Source of the DNA: Sutcliffiella horikoshii
GTDB taxonomy: Bacteria > Bacillota > Bacilli > Bacillales > Bacillaceae_I
Direction of reading: 5' to 3'
Length of the DNA: 64,000 bases
Assembly (NCBI RefSeq): GCF_008180725.1
Contig: NZ_VTEV01000009.1
Location: forward strand, 1 to 64,000
The first letter of the stretch is position 1, and every line of letters begins with the position of its first letter. Below are positions 7,876 through 17,481 of this stretch, one piece after another. The position numbers were made by a program, and so were the translations under genes. Below the pieces are notes generated by a model that had not been told where the DNA came from, searched no databases, and saw only the letters and a program-made list of their open reading frames with translations.

Positions 7876-9348
7876 ATGGAGAGAAGGAATTTAACTACAT
7901 ACGATATATGCGATCTTCAGGACTTTTTTAAAAAGACCTTTCATGACAGTCCTGATTTGTATTTTTATGAAATGAAAAGAAATCAAGTATCAATTCTTTT
8001 CATTTACATGAAGAACCTTGTTGATACTAATGTACTGAATCAATCCATTCTTCCTACTATAATCGATAAAACTAAGGACAATTCCTTAGATTTGCAGGAA
8101 TTGATTTACCAATTGCACACAACTCAGTCTAAGCTGACGGAAGATATGGATGAAATGATCCATAAGCTCTTGGATGGATATGTAGTGTTAATTACACCAA
8201 AGGCTGAGAAAAGTTTATTGATAAACGTTAGTAAAAAAGTGGAACGGAGTTTAGAGAAAGCAGAAACAGAATCGCTTGTCTTTGGCCCCAAAATTTCCTT
8301 TACTGAGTCCATAAGTACAAATATTAGTATTATCAGGCAAAATATTATTTCCGAAGACCTTTGTACAGAAAAAATGGCGGTCGGTAAAAAGAATGAAACG
8401 GAAATAAGAATCGTTTATTTAAACGGGATGGCAGAAGAGGAATTAGTTCAATCATTAAGGGACAAGATTAATTCTCTTCAAGTAAATGACATACTCGATA
8501 CCTCCGTATTAGCACAATTAATTGAAGATAACAGTTATTCTATCTTTCCGCAATTTGTTCAGACGGAACTTCCTGATAGAGTTACATACAGCGTAGAAAG
8601 GGGAATGGTTGCGGTTTTTGTGGACAGGAGTCCTATGGTAATGCTTGGACCTTCTTCCCTGTTTAATTTCTTTGAATCGACAGAAGATGTATATATGCGT
8701 TGGAATATGGGAAGCTTTATCCGGTTTCTCCGTTATGTCACCATGTTTCTTTCTGTTATTCTGACTCCAGCCTATGTTGCCATCATAACCTATCACTATG
8801 AAATGATACCTTCTACTTTGTTGGTTTCTCTTGGGGAGTCAAGATCTAAAGTTCCTTTTACACCAATCTTTGAAGCCCTTTTGTTGGAAATCATGATTGA
8901 ATTGCTAAGAGAAGCAGGTGCTCGGCTTCCGACGAAAGTAGGGCAAACAATGGGTATAGTAGGGGGGATTGTGTTAGGACAAGCTGCGGTAGAAGCGGGT
9001 TTTACGAGCAATATCCTCATTATTGTTGTTGCTTTGAGTGCACTAGGTTCCTTCACTGCTCCTAGTTATTTGATGGGTACTGCTGTCAGAGTCATGAGAT
9101 TTCCAATATTAATACTGGCAGGAATTTGGGGCGGCATTGGCATTAGTTTTGGCCTTTGTTTCATATTGATTCATTTAATTCGCTTGACCAGCATGGGTGT
9201 ACCTTATCTTAAACCGGTCTATCCTTTTGATAAAAATCATGCAATGAACACCATTTTACGGATGCCGATCCATTTGATAAGGAAAAACCCGAACAAGGAA
9301 GGTTTTTTTTCTTTTCGAAAGGAAGTCTCTCAAGACATAGATGAATAA
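7876..9348 (+). CDS. Spore germinant receptor A subunit (GerA/GerKA family)
   Basis: A subunit of a Ger-type nutrient receptor in the spore inner membrane. A large N-terminal soluble domain (about residues 1-285) holds the SxSTNISIIRQ family segment. It is followed by several membrane helices and a conserved central region (REAGARLPTKVGQTMGIVGG). About 490 residues is normal. I prefer the ATG at 7876 behind AAGGGTGG to the in-frame ATG at 7849, which has no ribosome site. It is the first gene of an A-B-C operon with a 9-base gap to the B gene. Confidence 0.93.
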   Translation: MERRNLTTYDICDLQDFFKKTFHDSPDLYFYEMKRNQVSILFIYMKNLVDTNVLNQSILPTIIDKTKDNSLDLQELIYQLHTTQSKLTEDMDEMIHKLLDGYVVLITPKAEKSLLINVSKKVERSLEKAETESLVFGPKISFTESISTNISIIRQNIISEDLCTEKMAVGKKNETEIRIVYLNGMAEEELVQSLRDKINSLQVNDILDTSVLAQLIEDNSYSIFPQFVQTELPDRVTYSVERGMVAVFVDRSPMVMLGPSSLFNFFESTEDVYMRWNMGSFIRFLRYVTMFLSVILTPAYVAIITYHYEMIPSTLLVSLGESRSKVPFTPIFEALLLEIMIELLREAGARLPTKVGQTMGIVGGIVLGQAAVEAGFTSNILIIVVALSALGSFTAPSYLMGTAVRVMRFPILILAGIWGGIGISFGLCFILIHLIRLTSMGVPYLKPVYPFDKNHAMNTILRMPIHLIRKNPNKEGFFSFRKEVSQDIDE

Positions 9349-9357
9349 GGTGAATAA

Positions 9358-10467
9358 ATGATAAGTACTACAAATACGAAAAAGTCATTTTTTTTATCAG
9401 CCTATCTGATTTTTTTTATCATCCATACAAACCAAACTGGTGTGGGAATAGCCGGAGTTCAACGTATCATCTTTCTCGAAGCTGGGCAGGATGCGTGGAT
9501 TTCCCTCCTTATTAGCTATATAGGAATGGCAATTGTCGTGTTTGCCATGTGTTATACACTTAAAACGTTCGAATCGAAGGACCTTTTTCAGATTCATAAG
9601 TTACTGTTTGGAAGATGGATAGGCAATGTGCTGAACATAATTTTGGTTCTCTATCTTTTATTAGGTCTAATGTCTATGCTTTTAAATTATACGGAAATTG
9701 TACAGGCCTGGGTATTTCCTGATTTAAAGACTTGGGCGATAGTGTCGCTATTACTTCTTATTTCTATTTATGGGGTGTACGGAGGCATAAAAACAATCGT
9801 TGGAGTCAGCTTTTTAGGATTCTTCTTAACCATATGGCTAATATTCATGTTAGTAGTACCGCTTCGATACATGGAATGGACGAATTTTTTGCCTATTTTA
9901 GAGGCATCACCAAAAGAACTGCTTAAAGGTGCTTATAAAACTTCCTTTACAGTTCTTGGATTAGAGATATTGTACTTCGTTTATCCTTACATGAGAGATA
10001 AACATAAAGTCCATAAATACGCTCAATTAGCAGTGTTTTTTACGTTCATCCTTATTTTTGCAGTAACTTTCGTGGGGATTGGATATTATAGCGGGGAACA
10101 ATTGGAAAAAACGATATGGGCTACCTTATCCATGTTTAAGATAGTACAGTTCCAAAATTTAGAGAGGTTTGAGTTTTTTGCCGTCTCTCTGTGGCTTGTT
10201 ATCATTCTTCCTAATACCCTATTTTTGCTTTGGGCAGCATCGAAAGGATTAAAAAGAATATTTAATCGAAGGCAAAAGAGCTTGGTCATTCTTTGTAGTG
10301 TGATTGTGCTTATATGTTCCTGTTTTTTTCAAAAGCGCACAGAGATCAATGAGTTTGTTGATTTTGTGGGGGTGTTTGGGTTTTATACGATCTTTGTTTA
10401 CTCCATTATACTCTCGCTTATCGTATTTCTAAGAGAAAAGGTGAAAGGGGTGAACCGGAAGAGATGA
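9358..10467 (+). CDS. Spore germinant receptor B subunit (GerB/GerKB family permease)
   Basis: Integral membrane subunit of the receptor, related to amino-acid permeases, in which the germinant pocket lies in characterised receptors. The 369 residues give about ten hydrophobic helices from residue 12 on. The opening FFLSAYLIFFIIHTNQTGVG matches GerB-type helix 1. It sits between the A and C genes, overlapping the C gene by 4 bases, so the three are translated together. The ligand cannot be predicted. Confidence 0.92.
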   Translation: MISTTNTKKSFFLSAYLIFFIIHTNQTGVGIAGVQRIIFLEAGQDAWISLLISYIGMAIVVFAMCYTLKTFESKDLFQIHKLLFGRWIGNVLNIILVLYLLLGLMSMLLNYTEIVQAWVFPDLKTWAIVSLLLLISIYGVYGGIKTIVGVSFLGFFLTIWLIFMLVVPLRYMEWTNFLPILEASPKELLKGAYKTSFTVLGLEILYFVYPYMRDKHKVHKYAQLAVFFTFILIFAVTFVGIGYYSGEQLEKTIWATLSMFKIVQFQNLERFEFFAVSLWLVIILPNTLFLLWAASKGLKRIFNRRQKSLVILCSVIVLICSCFFQKRTEINEFVDFVGVFGFYTIFVYSIILSLIVFLREKVKGVNRKR

Positions 10468-11588
10468 GAAAAATTATCTGGTTATGCGTGATTGTCATCT
10501 TAAGTGGGTGTGTCGCACAAAAACCATTGGAAGAACTCGGTCTAATAACAGCAATGGGCTATGATAATGAAGATGACATGGTAAAAGGTACTATCATATA
10601 TTATGAATTCGACCCCTTACATCCTAATAATACAAAAATGGTTACGACACTAGCTCATACAAGTAAAGGAATACGACAAAAAGAAAACCTTGCTTCAAGT
10701 AGAAGGCTTGTATCCGGACAATTGAGGGTGGCGATTTATGGAGAAGAATTAGCAAAGGGAGGGATAATTTCCATTATTGATACCCTTTCACGTGATGCAG
10801 AAATAGGAACAATGTCTTTTCTTGCAGTAAGCAAACCTCAGGCACATGACCTTCTTCAAATGTCTCAAGATTCGGAAGATGTAACGAATGCGGGTACTTT
10901 TTTATACGACTTAATTACTCAAAATGTAAATGGGGACACGTTACTATCTCCGACTCTTCATGAATTTATGCAGTGCTATTATAGTGAAGGACGTGATCCT
11001 GTACTTCCTCTATTGAATTTCAAGGATAATACAATCATTATAGAAGGTTTATCGTTATTTCAAGATGATAAAGTTGTTGGTGAATTGGATAGTAATGATT
11101 CCTTCTATATAAAACTGCTGCTTGATCCTTTTGAGGCGGGTAATACAGAGATAACTATCCCTAAAGAACAATTAAAAGAATTTATTCTAACAAGTAATAA
11201 TAAACAGGAGGACAGTGTATTTGTTTCACTTGATCATCTCAGAAGTGATACGGCCATTAAGCTAAAAGACAAACAAGTACCATCTTATTCGATAGAAATT
11301 AATGTGAAAACGCGAATGCAGGAGATATCAGAAAACTATGATTTGGGTAATCCTGAAGCCATCAAAAAATTGGAAGAGGCGATAGGTAAAGATATGGAAG
11401 GAAAGTTAATGCAGGTATTGGAAAAAAGCAGGGAAATGGGAGCGGACCCGGTTGGTTTCGGAAACTATTATCGTGCCAAAGTAGGATATGACTCATTCAG
11501 CAAAGAGGAATGGAGAGAACGCTATCAGAACGCTAAGTATACAATAAGAATAAATGTGGAAATATTACGAACCGGTGTGATGGATTAA
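10464..11588 (+). CDS. Spore germinant receptor C subunit (Ger(x)C lipoprotein)
   Basis: Lipoprotein subunit of the receptor. The signal peptide ends in the lipobox LSGC (Cys about residue 16). The mature protein follows the GerC layout: an LxELGLITAMGYD start, a central domain, and a C-terminal domain with the GADPVGFGNYYRAK segment, which resembles the DxFGFGEVYFR-type block of other GerC proteins. 374 residues is normal. The ATG overlaps the B gene stop. Confidence 0.92.
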   Translation: MRKIIWLCVIVILSGCVAQKPLEELGLITAMGYDNEDDMVKGTIIYYEFDPLHPNNTKMVTTLAHTSKGIRQKENLASSRRLVSGQLRVAIYGEELAKGGIISIIDTLSRDAEIGTMSFLAVSKPQAHDLLQMSQDSEDVTNAGTFLYDLITQNVNGDTLLSPTLHEFMQCYYSEGRDPVLPLLNFKDNTIIIEGLSLFQDDKVVGELDSNDSFYIKLLLDPFEAGNTEITIPKEQLKEFILTSNNKQEDSVFVSLDHLRSDTAIKLKDKQVPSYSIEINVKTRMQEISENYDLGNPEAIKKLEEAIGKDMEGKLMQVLEKSREMGADPVGFGNYYRAKVGYDSFSKEEWRERYQNAKYTIRINVEILRTGVMD

Positions 11589-11620
11589 AAAGAAGAAGAG
11601 AACCCTTCTTTTTTTATAAA
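11586..11620 (+). terminator. Probable terminator of first ger operon
   Basis: A short AGAAG/CTTCT stem with a seven-T run; AT-rich and modest. Confidence 0.5.
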
Positions 11621-11707
11621 ATTTGAAACTTTTTCCTAAAGTGTTACGTCTTAGATATAGTTATTTGAAAATAGAAAGAGAGATTGTCACATTTAGGGGG
11701 AAAAAAC

Positions 11708-14149
11708 GTGAAAGCATGGTTGTTGATTAAAAAATGTCTGCTCTTGATGGTTATCGGATTATTTATTTATCCGTCATTTTCAAACGCTGAAACAAACTTA
11801 GAAGTGAAAGTGGAATTTGGTGTAGACAATAAAGTGCAGATGGGCAAGGGACACCAAATCAGGATTGATTTGGTGAATAAAGGGGATGCGATAAAAGGGG
11901 ATGTCGTTGTTTTTACAAGCCCTACATATAATATGGCCGGAAGTTATGTGATCCCGGTTGAAATAGAAGCAGGAGGTTCCAAAACGTTGGAACTTGCAGT
12001 AAAAGGGACCTCCGATCATATGTCTTATAACTACTCCGGTACAAGAAATGACTTTGTCAGTTTTTATGAGGGTGGAGTAGAAAAAGGAAAAGAAGTGAAG
12101 TTAAAAGGCAATGCAAATGCTCAGCCAAGGTATATCGGGGATAATAGAGTCGTTCTAGGTGTCCTAAGCAATAACCATGATGCCGTAAACTTTTTGAAAT
12201 TAGTAAAATATCAAAACGAAAGTATGGAATTACTAAATATCAAAAGTGAGAATATTCCAAATGAATCTTATGGACTCGAATTGTTTGATGTTCTTTTAGT
12301 TCATGATTTTCCACTAGCCACATTAACTGCTCCACAGCAACAAGCAATTAAAGACTGGGTAAATAATGGTGGATCCTTGATGTTTGATACAAAGGTAGGT
12401 CTGAGTCAAGATTTAGGAGATTTGCAGGAATTTCAGCTGCTGGATCCTACGAATGAAACGTCACTATTGAAATTGAATGAGAAAAGTAGTTTTCCAGATC
12501 TTCCTATATTCACTGGAAACATTATTAAGGAAAATGCTACTGTTCTGACAAAGGATGGAGAAACCCCCATCACACTTATGATGAACACAGGGACAGGGAC
12601 AGTAACCCAAATCACAAGTAACTTGGCTTCTCCACTTTTGGGAGAATGGAGTGAAATAAACACATGGTGGAGTAGTGTCCTTCAAAAGGTTACTACTAAG
12701 AGTCCAAATCACTACAAGATGCCTGTCATGGAAGAACTATCTCACCAATTAAGCCCAATTGGCGAAGCTTTTCCAGGCTCAATCGTTTCAGTTCCACTAT
12801 TAATCGGTGCTTTTGCTATTTATCTAATTTTAGTTATTCCTGTTTTGTATATTATTCTGAAGAGAACGGACAAACGAGAACAGGCGTGGTGGATCATTCC
12901 AACCATAGCCATCTTAACTAGTATTGCAGTTTTCGGGATTGGTGCTAAGGACAGAATTTCAGGAACGCAAGTAAATGAAGCTAGTATACTCCTCTTGGAC
13001 AATGAAACGGAAACTGCCAGTGGCTATGGGGTAGCGAGCATTCTTACGAATAGTGGCGGTGATTATAGGATGGAAACTGGAGAAAACACCACACTTTTCC
13101 CAATGACTTACGGCTATAACGAAAATTTTGAATTAATGAAAAATTACGCATATGTCAGTTCTTTATCTAAAGGAACAGATATCAGGTTTAATAATGTGGA
13201 ATATTGGTCAACACGTACAAGTATCGGAAATGTTAATGCTTTGCCGTTAGGGAAAATTGAACATGCTATATCTATGAAAGACGGAAACGTACAAGGGACA
13301 ATTTCCAACCAAATGCAGTATGAATTAAAAGACGCATTTATCCTATCAGGTCGCAACTCTGAACCACTTGGAGATATTAAAGCAGGGGAAACAGTGGATC
13401 TTGAATATGAGGTGTCTGGAGGAAACGTCGCCAATGCATTGACTGCACCGAGCAGTACTTCTGCAACAAAGGCATTCCCTAATTTCCAGAGTTATTATAA
13501 TCAGGGACCTGGGGCAAATCAAATTGAAAAGGATGAGCTAGAAGACTATAAAAAGTTTCAAATGCTAGATTTACTTGTCAACAGAAAAGATATTTTTTCC
13601 ATAGCCTCTCAACCTATTCTGGTTGGTTATGTTACAGAAGGAGTAATGAACACAAAGGTGGATGGGAAATCAGGAAAATCAAATGCCTCTCATCTTGTTG
13701 TTTTACCAATTACGATTACTAATTCAGGTGGAGGAAGTTTTAGTTTTGCTGAGGAACATTTATCACCAAGCATACAGGTCACAGAAGGTGAAACTGGCAT
13801 GGTCCACCATAACGGTTTACAGTTTGGCGAAAATTACCTATATCTAGGTGGAGGGACTTATGATTTCAACTACAGCCTACCAGATATGGTCGACATTACA
13901 AAAGATGAAATGACCGAAGTGAAAGTTAAACTTCGTACAAGAGACGGTAGTGTAGAGTACTCTATTTACAACCATAAAACGGGTGAAGCCGAATTGCTTG
14001 AGAATAAATCTTCTATCACATTAGAGGGAAATCTCTCCGATTATTTCGATGAACAGGGAAGCATGACGGTTCGTTTACGAGTTCCAAATAATTTTGATAT
14101 GGATATACAATTGCCGGGAGTACAGGTAGAGGGAGCGTTAAACGAATGA
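11708..14149 (+). CDS. Large membrane protein with GATase1-like domain (first gene of MoxR/vWA/ABC operon)
   Basis: 813 residues from a GTG at 11708 (AGGGGG site 11695-11700); an in-frame TTG at 11684 has no ribosome site. A signal/anchor helix (about 10-28) is followed by an exported beta-rich domain. Next comes a GATase1-like fold (DNRVVLGVLSNN ... DVLLVHDFPLATLTAPQQQ ... VNNGGSLMFDT) with no obvious catalytic Cys, then two adjacent helices around residues 365-405, then a long extracytoplasmic C-terminal part. It overlaps the ABC ATPase gene by 4 bases. Probably a structural or sensing component of the exporter complex; the function is not known to me. Confidence 0.75.
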   Translation: MKAWLLIKKCLLLMVIGLFIYPSFSNAETNLEVKVEFGVDNKVQMGKGHQIRIDLVNKGDAIKGDVVVFTSPTYNMAGSYVIPVEIEAGGSKTLELAVKGTSDHMSYNYSGTRNDFVSFYEGGVEKGKEVKLKGNANAQPRYIGDNRVVLGVLSNNHDAVNFLKLVKYQNESMELLNIKSENIPNESYGLELFDVLLVHDFPLATLTAPQQQAIKDWVNNGGSLMFDTKVGLSQDLGDLQEFQLLDPTNETSLLKLNEKSSFPDLPIFTGNIIKENATVLTKDGETPITLMMNTGTGTVTQITSNLASPLLGEWSEINTWWSSVLQKVTTKSPNHYKMPVMEELSHQLSPIGEAFPGSIVSVPLLIGAFAIYLILVIPVLYIILKRTDKREQAWWIIPTIAILTSIAVFGIGAKDRISGTQVNEASILLLDNETETASGYGVASILTNSGGDYRMETGENTTLFPMTYGYNENFELMKNYAYVSSLSKGTDIRFNNVEYWSTRTSIGNVNALPLGKIEHAISMKDGNVQGTISNQMQYELKDAFILSGRNSEPLGDIKAGETVDLEYEVSGGNVANALTAPSSTSATKAFPNFQSYYNQGPGANQIEKDELEDYKKFQMLDLLVNRKDIFSIASQPILVGYVTEGVMNTKVDGKSGKSNASHLVVLPITITNSGGGSFSFAEEHLSPSIQVTEGETGMVHHNGLQFGENYLYLGGGTYDFNYSLPDMVDITKDEMTEVKVKLRTRDGSVEYSIYNHKTGEAELLENKSSITLEGNLSDYFDEQGSMTVRLRVPNNFDMDIQLPGVQVEGALNE

Positions 14150-15078
14150 TAGAAACCATTAATCTTACAAAAAAATATGGGAAATTTACAGCGTTGGATT
14201 CCTTGAACTTAAAGGTAGAAAAAGGTACAGTATTTGGTTTTGTTGGTCACAATGGAGCAGGGAAATCCACCACATTTTCCATACTCTCTACCCTTCTCGC
14301 ACCTACCTCTGGGACTGCTTTTGTAAACGGATATGATGTTACGAAGAATCCTAAAATGGTTCGAAAGTATATTGGATATATGCCTGATTTCTTTGGAGTT
14401 TATGATCAGTTCAAAACAGATGAATATCTGGATTTCTATGGAGCAAGTTACGGCATCCCTTTAGAGGAAAGGCAAAAACTGATACCTCAGCTTCTTGAAC
14501 TTGTCAATTTAACAGATAAGAAAGATGCCTATGTAGATGTATTATCGAGGGGAATGAAGCAGCGTCTTTGTCTTGCAAGAGCATTAATACATGACCCCGA
14601 AGTATTAATTTTGGATGAACCGGCATCAGGATTGGATCCAAGGGCAAGGATTGAAATGAGGGAAATTTTAAGAGAATTAAAAACCATGGGGAAAACCATC
14701 ATGATTTCCTCTCATATACTGCCAGAACTTGCAGAGATGTGTGATGAAATTGGTGTTATTAATGGTGGAAAGCTTGTTGCTACTGGAAGAGTGGAAGAAA
14801 TTCACCAACAACTGCAAGCCAATAAAGTTCTGAAAGTACTCATTCTGAAAGATATAGATAAAGCTATCAAATTCTTTGAAGATATACCTAGTGTCTCTAA
14901 CATTCAGCTAAGTGAACAACGATCAAATCTGCTATCCTTCTCATTTGAAGGGACAGATGAAGAACAAGTTGATTTACTTAAGAAAGCACTAGATTCAGGC
15001 GTAATGATTCTTAGCTTGAGCCAAGAAGAATCTAACCTGGAAGATATCTTCTTAGAAATTACAAAGGGTGTGGAATAA
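14146..15078 (+). CDS. ABC transporter ATP-binding protein
   Basis: ATPase of an ABC-2 type exporter, 310 residues. Walker A is GHNGAGKST, the signature is LSRGMKQR, Walker B is VLILDEPASGLDP, and the switch His lies in MISSHILPELAEMCD. The C-terminal extension (about 220-310) is typical of CcmA/NatA-like exporters. It overlaps the genes on both sides (4 bases before, 1 base after), so it pairs with the following permease and is expressed with the vWA/MoxR genes. Confidence 0.93.
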   Translation: MIETINLTKKYGKFTALDSLNLKVEKGTVFGFVGHNGAGKSTTFSILSTLLAPTSGTAFVNGYDVTKNPKMVRKYIGYMPDFFGVYDQFKTDEYLDFYGASYGIPLEERQKLIPQLLELVNLTDKKDAYVDVLSRGMKQRLCLARALIHDPEVLILDEPASGLDPRARIEMREILRELKTMGKTIMISSHILPELAEMCDEIGVINGGKLVATGRVEEIHQQLQANKVLKVLILKDIDKAIKFFEDIPSVSNIQLSEQRSNLLSFSFEGTDEEQVDLLKKALDSGVMILSLSQEESNLEDIFLEITKGVE

Positions 15079-15923
15079 TGAAAGCTCAACTTATTAACCC
15101 CATGTTAAATAAAGAGTTCAAATTACGCTTCAGGAGTTTCAAAAGTTTCCTGGGAATTTTATTCTACCTCGGTGTACTTGGTCTGATCGCCTTGTTCTAT
15201 ATCTATATGGAAACAAGATACAATTCAATGGGCATGTTTCGTGCTGAAAATAGTAAAAACATGTTCATGATATTAGCATTTGTCCAACTCGCCTTAATTT
15301 TCTTTATGACACCTGGATTGACAGCAGGAATTATTAGCAGTGAGCGGGAAAAGCAGACGTTAAATATTCTCCTGACGACACAGCAATCATCTACAAGCAT
15401 CATAGTCAGCAAGTTAGTGTCATCCCTATCATTTTTACTGTTGATTGTAATTTCCAGTTTGCCGTTATATAGCATTGTCTTTTTATTTGGAGGAATATCA
15501 CCGAAACTTTTGCTGATGACTTTCGGAGTATATTTGCTCTCCATGGCTACTTTAGGTAGTATAGGAGTTTTCTTCTCCACATTAATTCGTAAAACGATTG
15601 TAGCCATGGTTTGTACGTATGGTGTAGCCTTTTTCCTTGCAGCGGGGACAGCAATCATTACGATGTTCACCATTAGTTTTACGCAATATGGTGCAACAGG
15701 TCCACAGGCAAACCCAATACCGTACTTTATTGCCATGTTTAATCCCTTTGGTGTCATGTTAGCGCTGTTTGAGCCTGGTGCAGCCATGGAATTAAAGAAT
15801 GTAACAGGAATAGATTTACACCTGGGTGTAGGTTTGATCATTTCATATATCTCCACTTCTATCATCTTGATTTTGCTAAGCATTAAAAAGTTACGCCCAA
15901 ATATGAAACCAAGTAAAGGGTAG
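15078..15923 (+). CDS. ABC-2 type permease
   Basis: Membrane partner of the preceding ATPase. The 281 residues have six hydrophobic segments: near 22-44, after MFMILAFVQLALIFFMTPG, two in the LLLIVISSLPLYSIVFLFGG region, the ATLGSIGVFFSTL region and a last one near 250-270. The SSEREKQTLNILLTTQ motif after the second helix is characteristic of GldF/NatB-like ABC-2 permeases. The start codon shares its A with the ATPase stop. The cargo is unknown. Confidence 0.88.
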   Translation: MKAQLINPMLNKEFKLRFRSFKSFLGILFYLGVLGLIALFYIYMETRYNSMGMFRAENSKNMFMILAFVQLALIFFMTPGLTAGIISSEREKQTLNILLTTQQSSTSIIVSKLVSSLSFLLLIVISSLPLYSIVFLFGGISPKLLLMTFGVYLLSMATLGSIGVFFSTLIRKTIVAMVCTYGVAFFLAAGTAIITMFTISFTQYGATGPQANPIPYFIAMFNPFGVMLALFEPGAAMELKNVTGIDLHLGVGLIISYISTSIILILLSIKKLRPNMKPSKG

Positions 15924-15930
15924 ATAATCC

Positions 15931-17481
15931 ATGAAGGAAAACGATCTTATAGTTAGGTTTCTATTTTCCATAAGAAGAAAGCTTAGAATCCAACGTATGT
16001 CTAAACAGGCGCAATATGCGATTTTGGCATTTTGTGTCAGCTTTTTAAGTGTGCTCATCGTTGCCAGAATGGTGGTAACTCCGTACTTAATCGAAAAAGC
16101 TCTCTGGTTGGGAGGGATTGTTTGTATAGCAGTTTTCCTTCTCTACTGGAGAAAAAGACCCTCGACTTGGGATGCAGCAAGATATTCAGATGCCTTTTTG
16201 GAAGAGGATAGACTTACCACGTCCCTTGATTATGTGAAGGATACCTCCTTGGTCGCACAACTTCAGCGCAAAGAGGCATATGACCATCTTAAGAAAAAGG
16301 AACAAGCTATTAAAGAGGCAAAATTACGGCATGTACACCCAAAAGTACTTTTTATGTCGTTATTAACATCATGCCTCATTGCTCTTTTAATTTTGTTTCC
16401 AAATAACAAGATGCAAGAAGCCAAGGCTGTAGAGGCAGAACGAGAAATAATAGAGGAAACCCTCGATAAAGTGAAAAAAGATGCCGAGGACATGAAAGAT
16501 AACAAAGGATTAAAAGATGAAATAGAAGAGCTTAAAGAACTTAAAGATGAGAAAGATGCAGATGAACTATTAAAAGAACTAATGGAAAAAGAAAATAACT
16601 TAGCTGAAAAAATGAAAAAACTGCAAGAAAAGGAAGCAAACTTAATAGAACTTGCAAAAGAACAACCAGAAAACTCTATGGCAAACCTTGCGTTAAATCA
16701 CAAGAATGAAGAGTTAGAGAAGCTTCTTAATGAAATGAAGAAAAATATTAAATCCTTAACAGAAGAAGAGAGAAAAGAGCTATCCGAACTATCAGAGAGC
16801 CTCTTAGACCAAGAAGAAATGGACTTGGAGGAAATATCTGATGAGGAATTAGAAGCATTGTTGGAACTACTTGAAGAGCTATTGCAAGACATTTCTGCAC
16901 TGTCTGAAATGGAAGCATTACAGAATGCACTTCAAGCAGCTGCTTCAAATCAATATGGGAAAATGTCGCAGGCTGGGTTAAACCCTTCTAAGCTAACTTT
17001 ATCTAATTCAAACAACCCCACCACGTCTAATCAAACTGCCCAAAATTCCAACCAAGGCCAAGGACAGAACCAAGGTCAGGGTCAAGGTCAGGGTCAAGGC
17101 CAAGGTCAGGGTCAAGGCCAAGGTCAGGGTCAAGGCCAAGGCCAAGGACAAGGACAAGGACAAGGACAAGGACAAGGACAAGGCGGGGGAGGACTTGGTG
17201 CAGGAGTAGGTGTTGGTGAGCAAACATTTACGGTTCCTTCAAACATTAATAGTGAAATACAGAATGAAACGGATGGGGGTCCAACTGGGGAAGGGCAGTC
17301 TCAATACGAGGATGCTCCAGACTCTCCTACACTAAGAGGGGAAGCAAGACCGTATGAAGAAATATTCTCATCTTATGAAAAGTCCTATAGAGAATCACTG
17401 GACAGAATGCAATTGCCTTCAAGATTAGAAAATGTGGTTAAACAATACTTTAGTGAAGTGGATCCGAAGGGAGCAGATTAA
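15931..17481 (+). CDS. Coiled-coil membrane protein with Gly-Gln repeat (DUF4175-like)
   Basis: 516 residues. Three hydrophobic helices lie at about 27-48, 53-68 and 138-156. A long acidic, Glu/Lys-rich coiled coil follows (about 165-330). A low-complexity (GQ)n tract at about 375-415 leads into a Gly-rich stretch and a C-terminal segment (YEEIFSSYEKSYRESLDRMQLP) that resembles the end of DUF4175-type proteins found beside MoxR genes. It probably forms an elongated extracytoplasmic or cytoplasmic rod tethered to the exporter. It begins 7 bases after the permease stop and abuts the MoxR gene with no gap. Confidence 0.75.
   Translation: MKENDLIVRFLFSIRRKLRIQRMSKQAQYAILAFCVSFLSVLIVARMVVTPYLIEKALWLGGIVCIAVFLLYWRKRPSTWDAARYSDAFLEEDRLTTSLDYVKDTSLVAQLQRKEAYDHLKKKEQAIKEAKLRHVHPKVLFMSLLTSCLIALLILFPNNKMQEAKAVEAEREIIEETLDKVKKDAEDMKDNKGLKDEIEELKELKDEKDADELLKELMEKENNLAEKMKKLQEKEANLIELAKEQPENSMANLALNHKNEELEKLLNEMKKNIKSLTEEERKELSELSESLLDQEEMDLEEISDEELEALLELLEELLQDISALSEMEALQNALQAAASNQYGKMSQAGLNPSKLTLSNSNNPTTSNQTAQNSNQGQGQNQGQGQGQGQGQGQGQGQGQGQGQGQGQGQGQGQGQGQGGGGLGAGVGVGEQTFTVPSNINSEIQNETDGGPTGEGQSQYEDAPDSPTLRGEARPYEEIFSSYEKSYRESLDRMQLPSRLENVVKQYFSEVDPKGAD
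17053..17184 (+). repeat. Coding minisatellite encoding (Gly-Gln)n
   Basis: About 20 tandem six-base units (variants of caaggt/caaggc/caagga) give an uninterrupted Gly-Gln run. Copy number is expected to vary by slippage without breaking the frame. Confidence 0.9.

Noticed and set aside
15203-15883. 226-codon minus-strand ORF opposite the ABC-2 permease
   Set aside because: Antisense to a convincing permease gene in a tight operon; no ribosome site or family.
17008-17227. Minus-strand ORFs with Leu-Ser or Leu-Val repeats
   Set aside because: They are the antisense reading of the six-base (GQ)n minisatellite and have no start signals.
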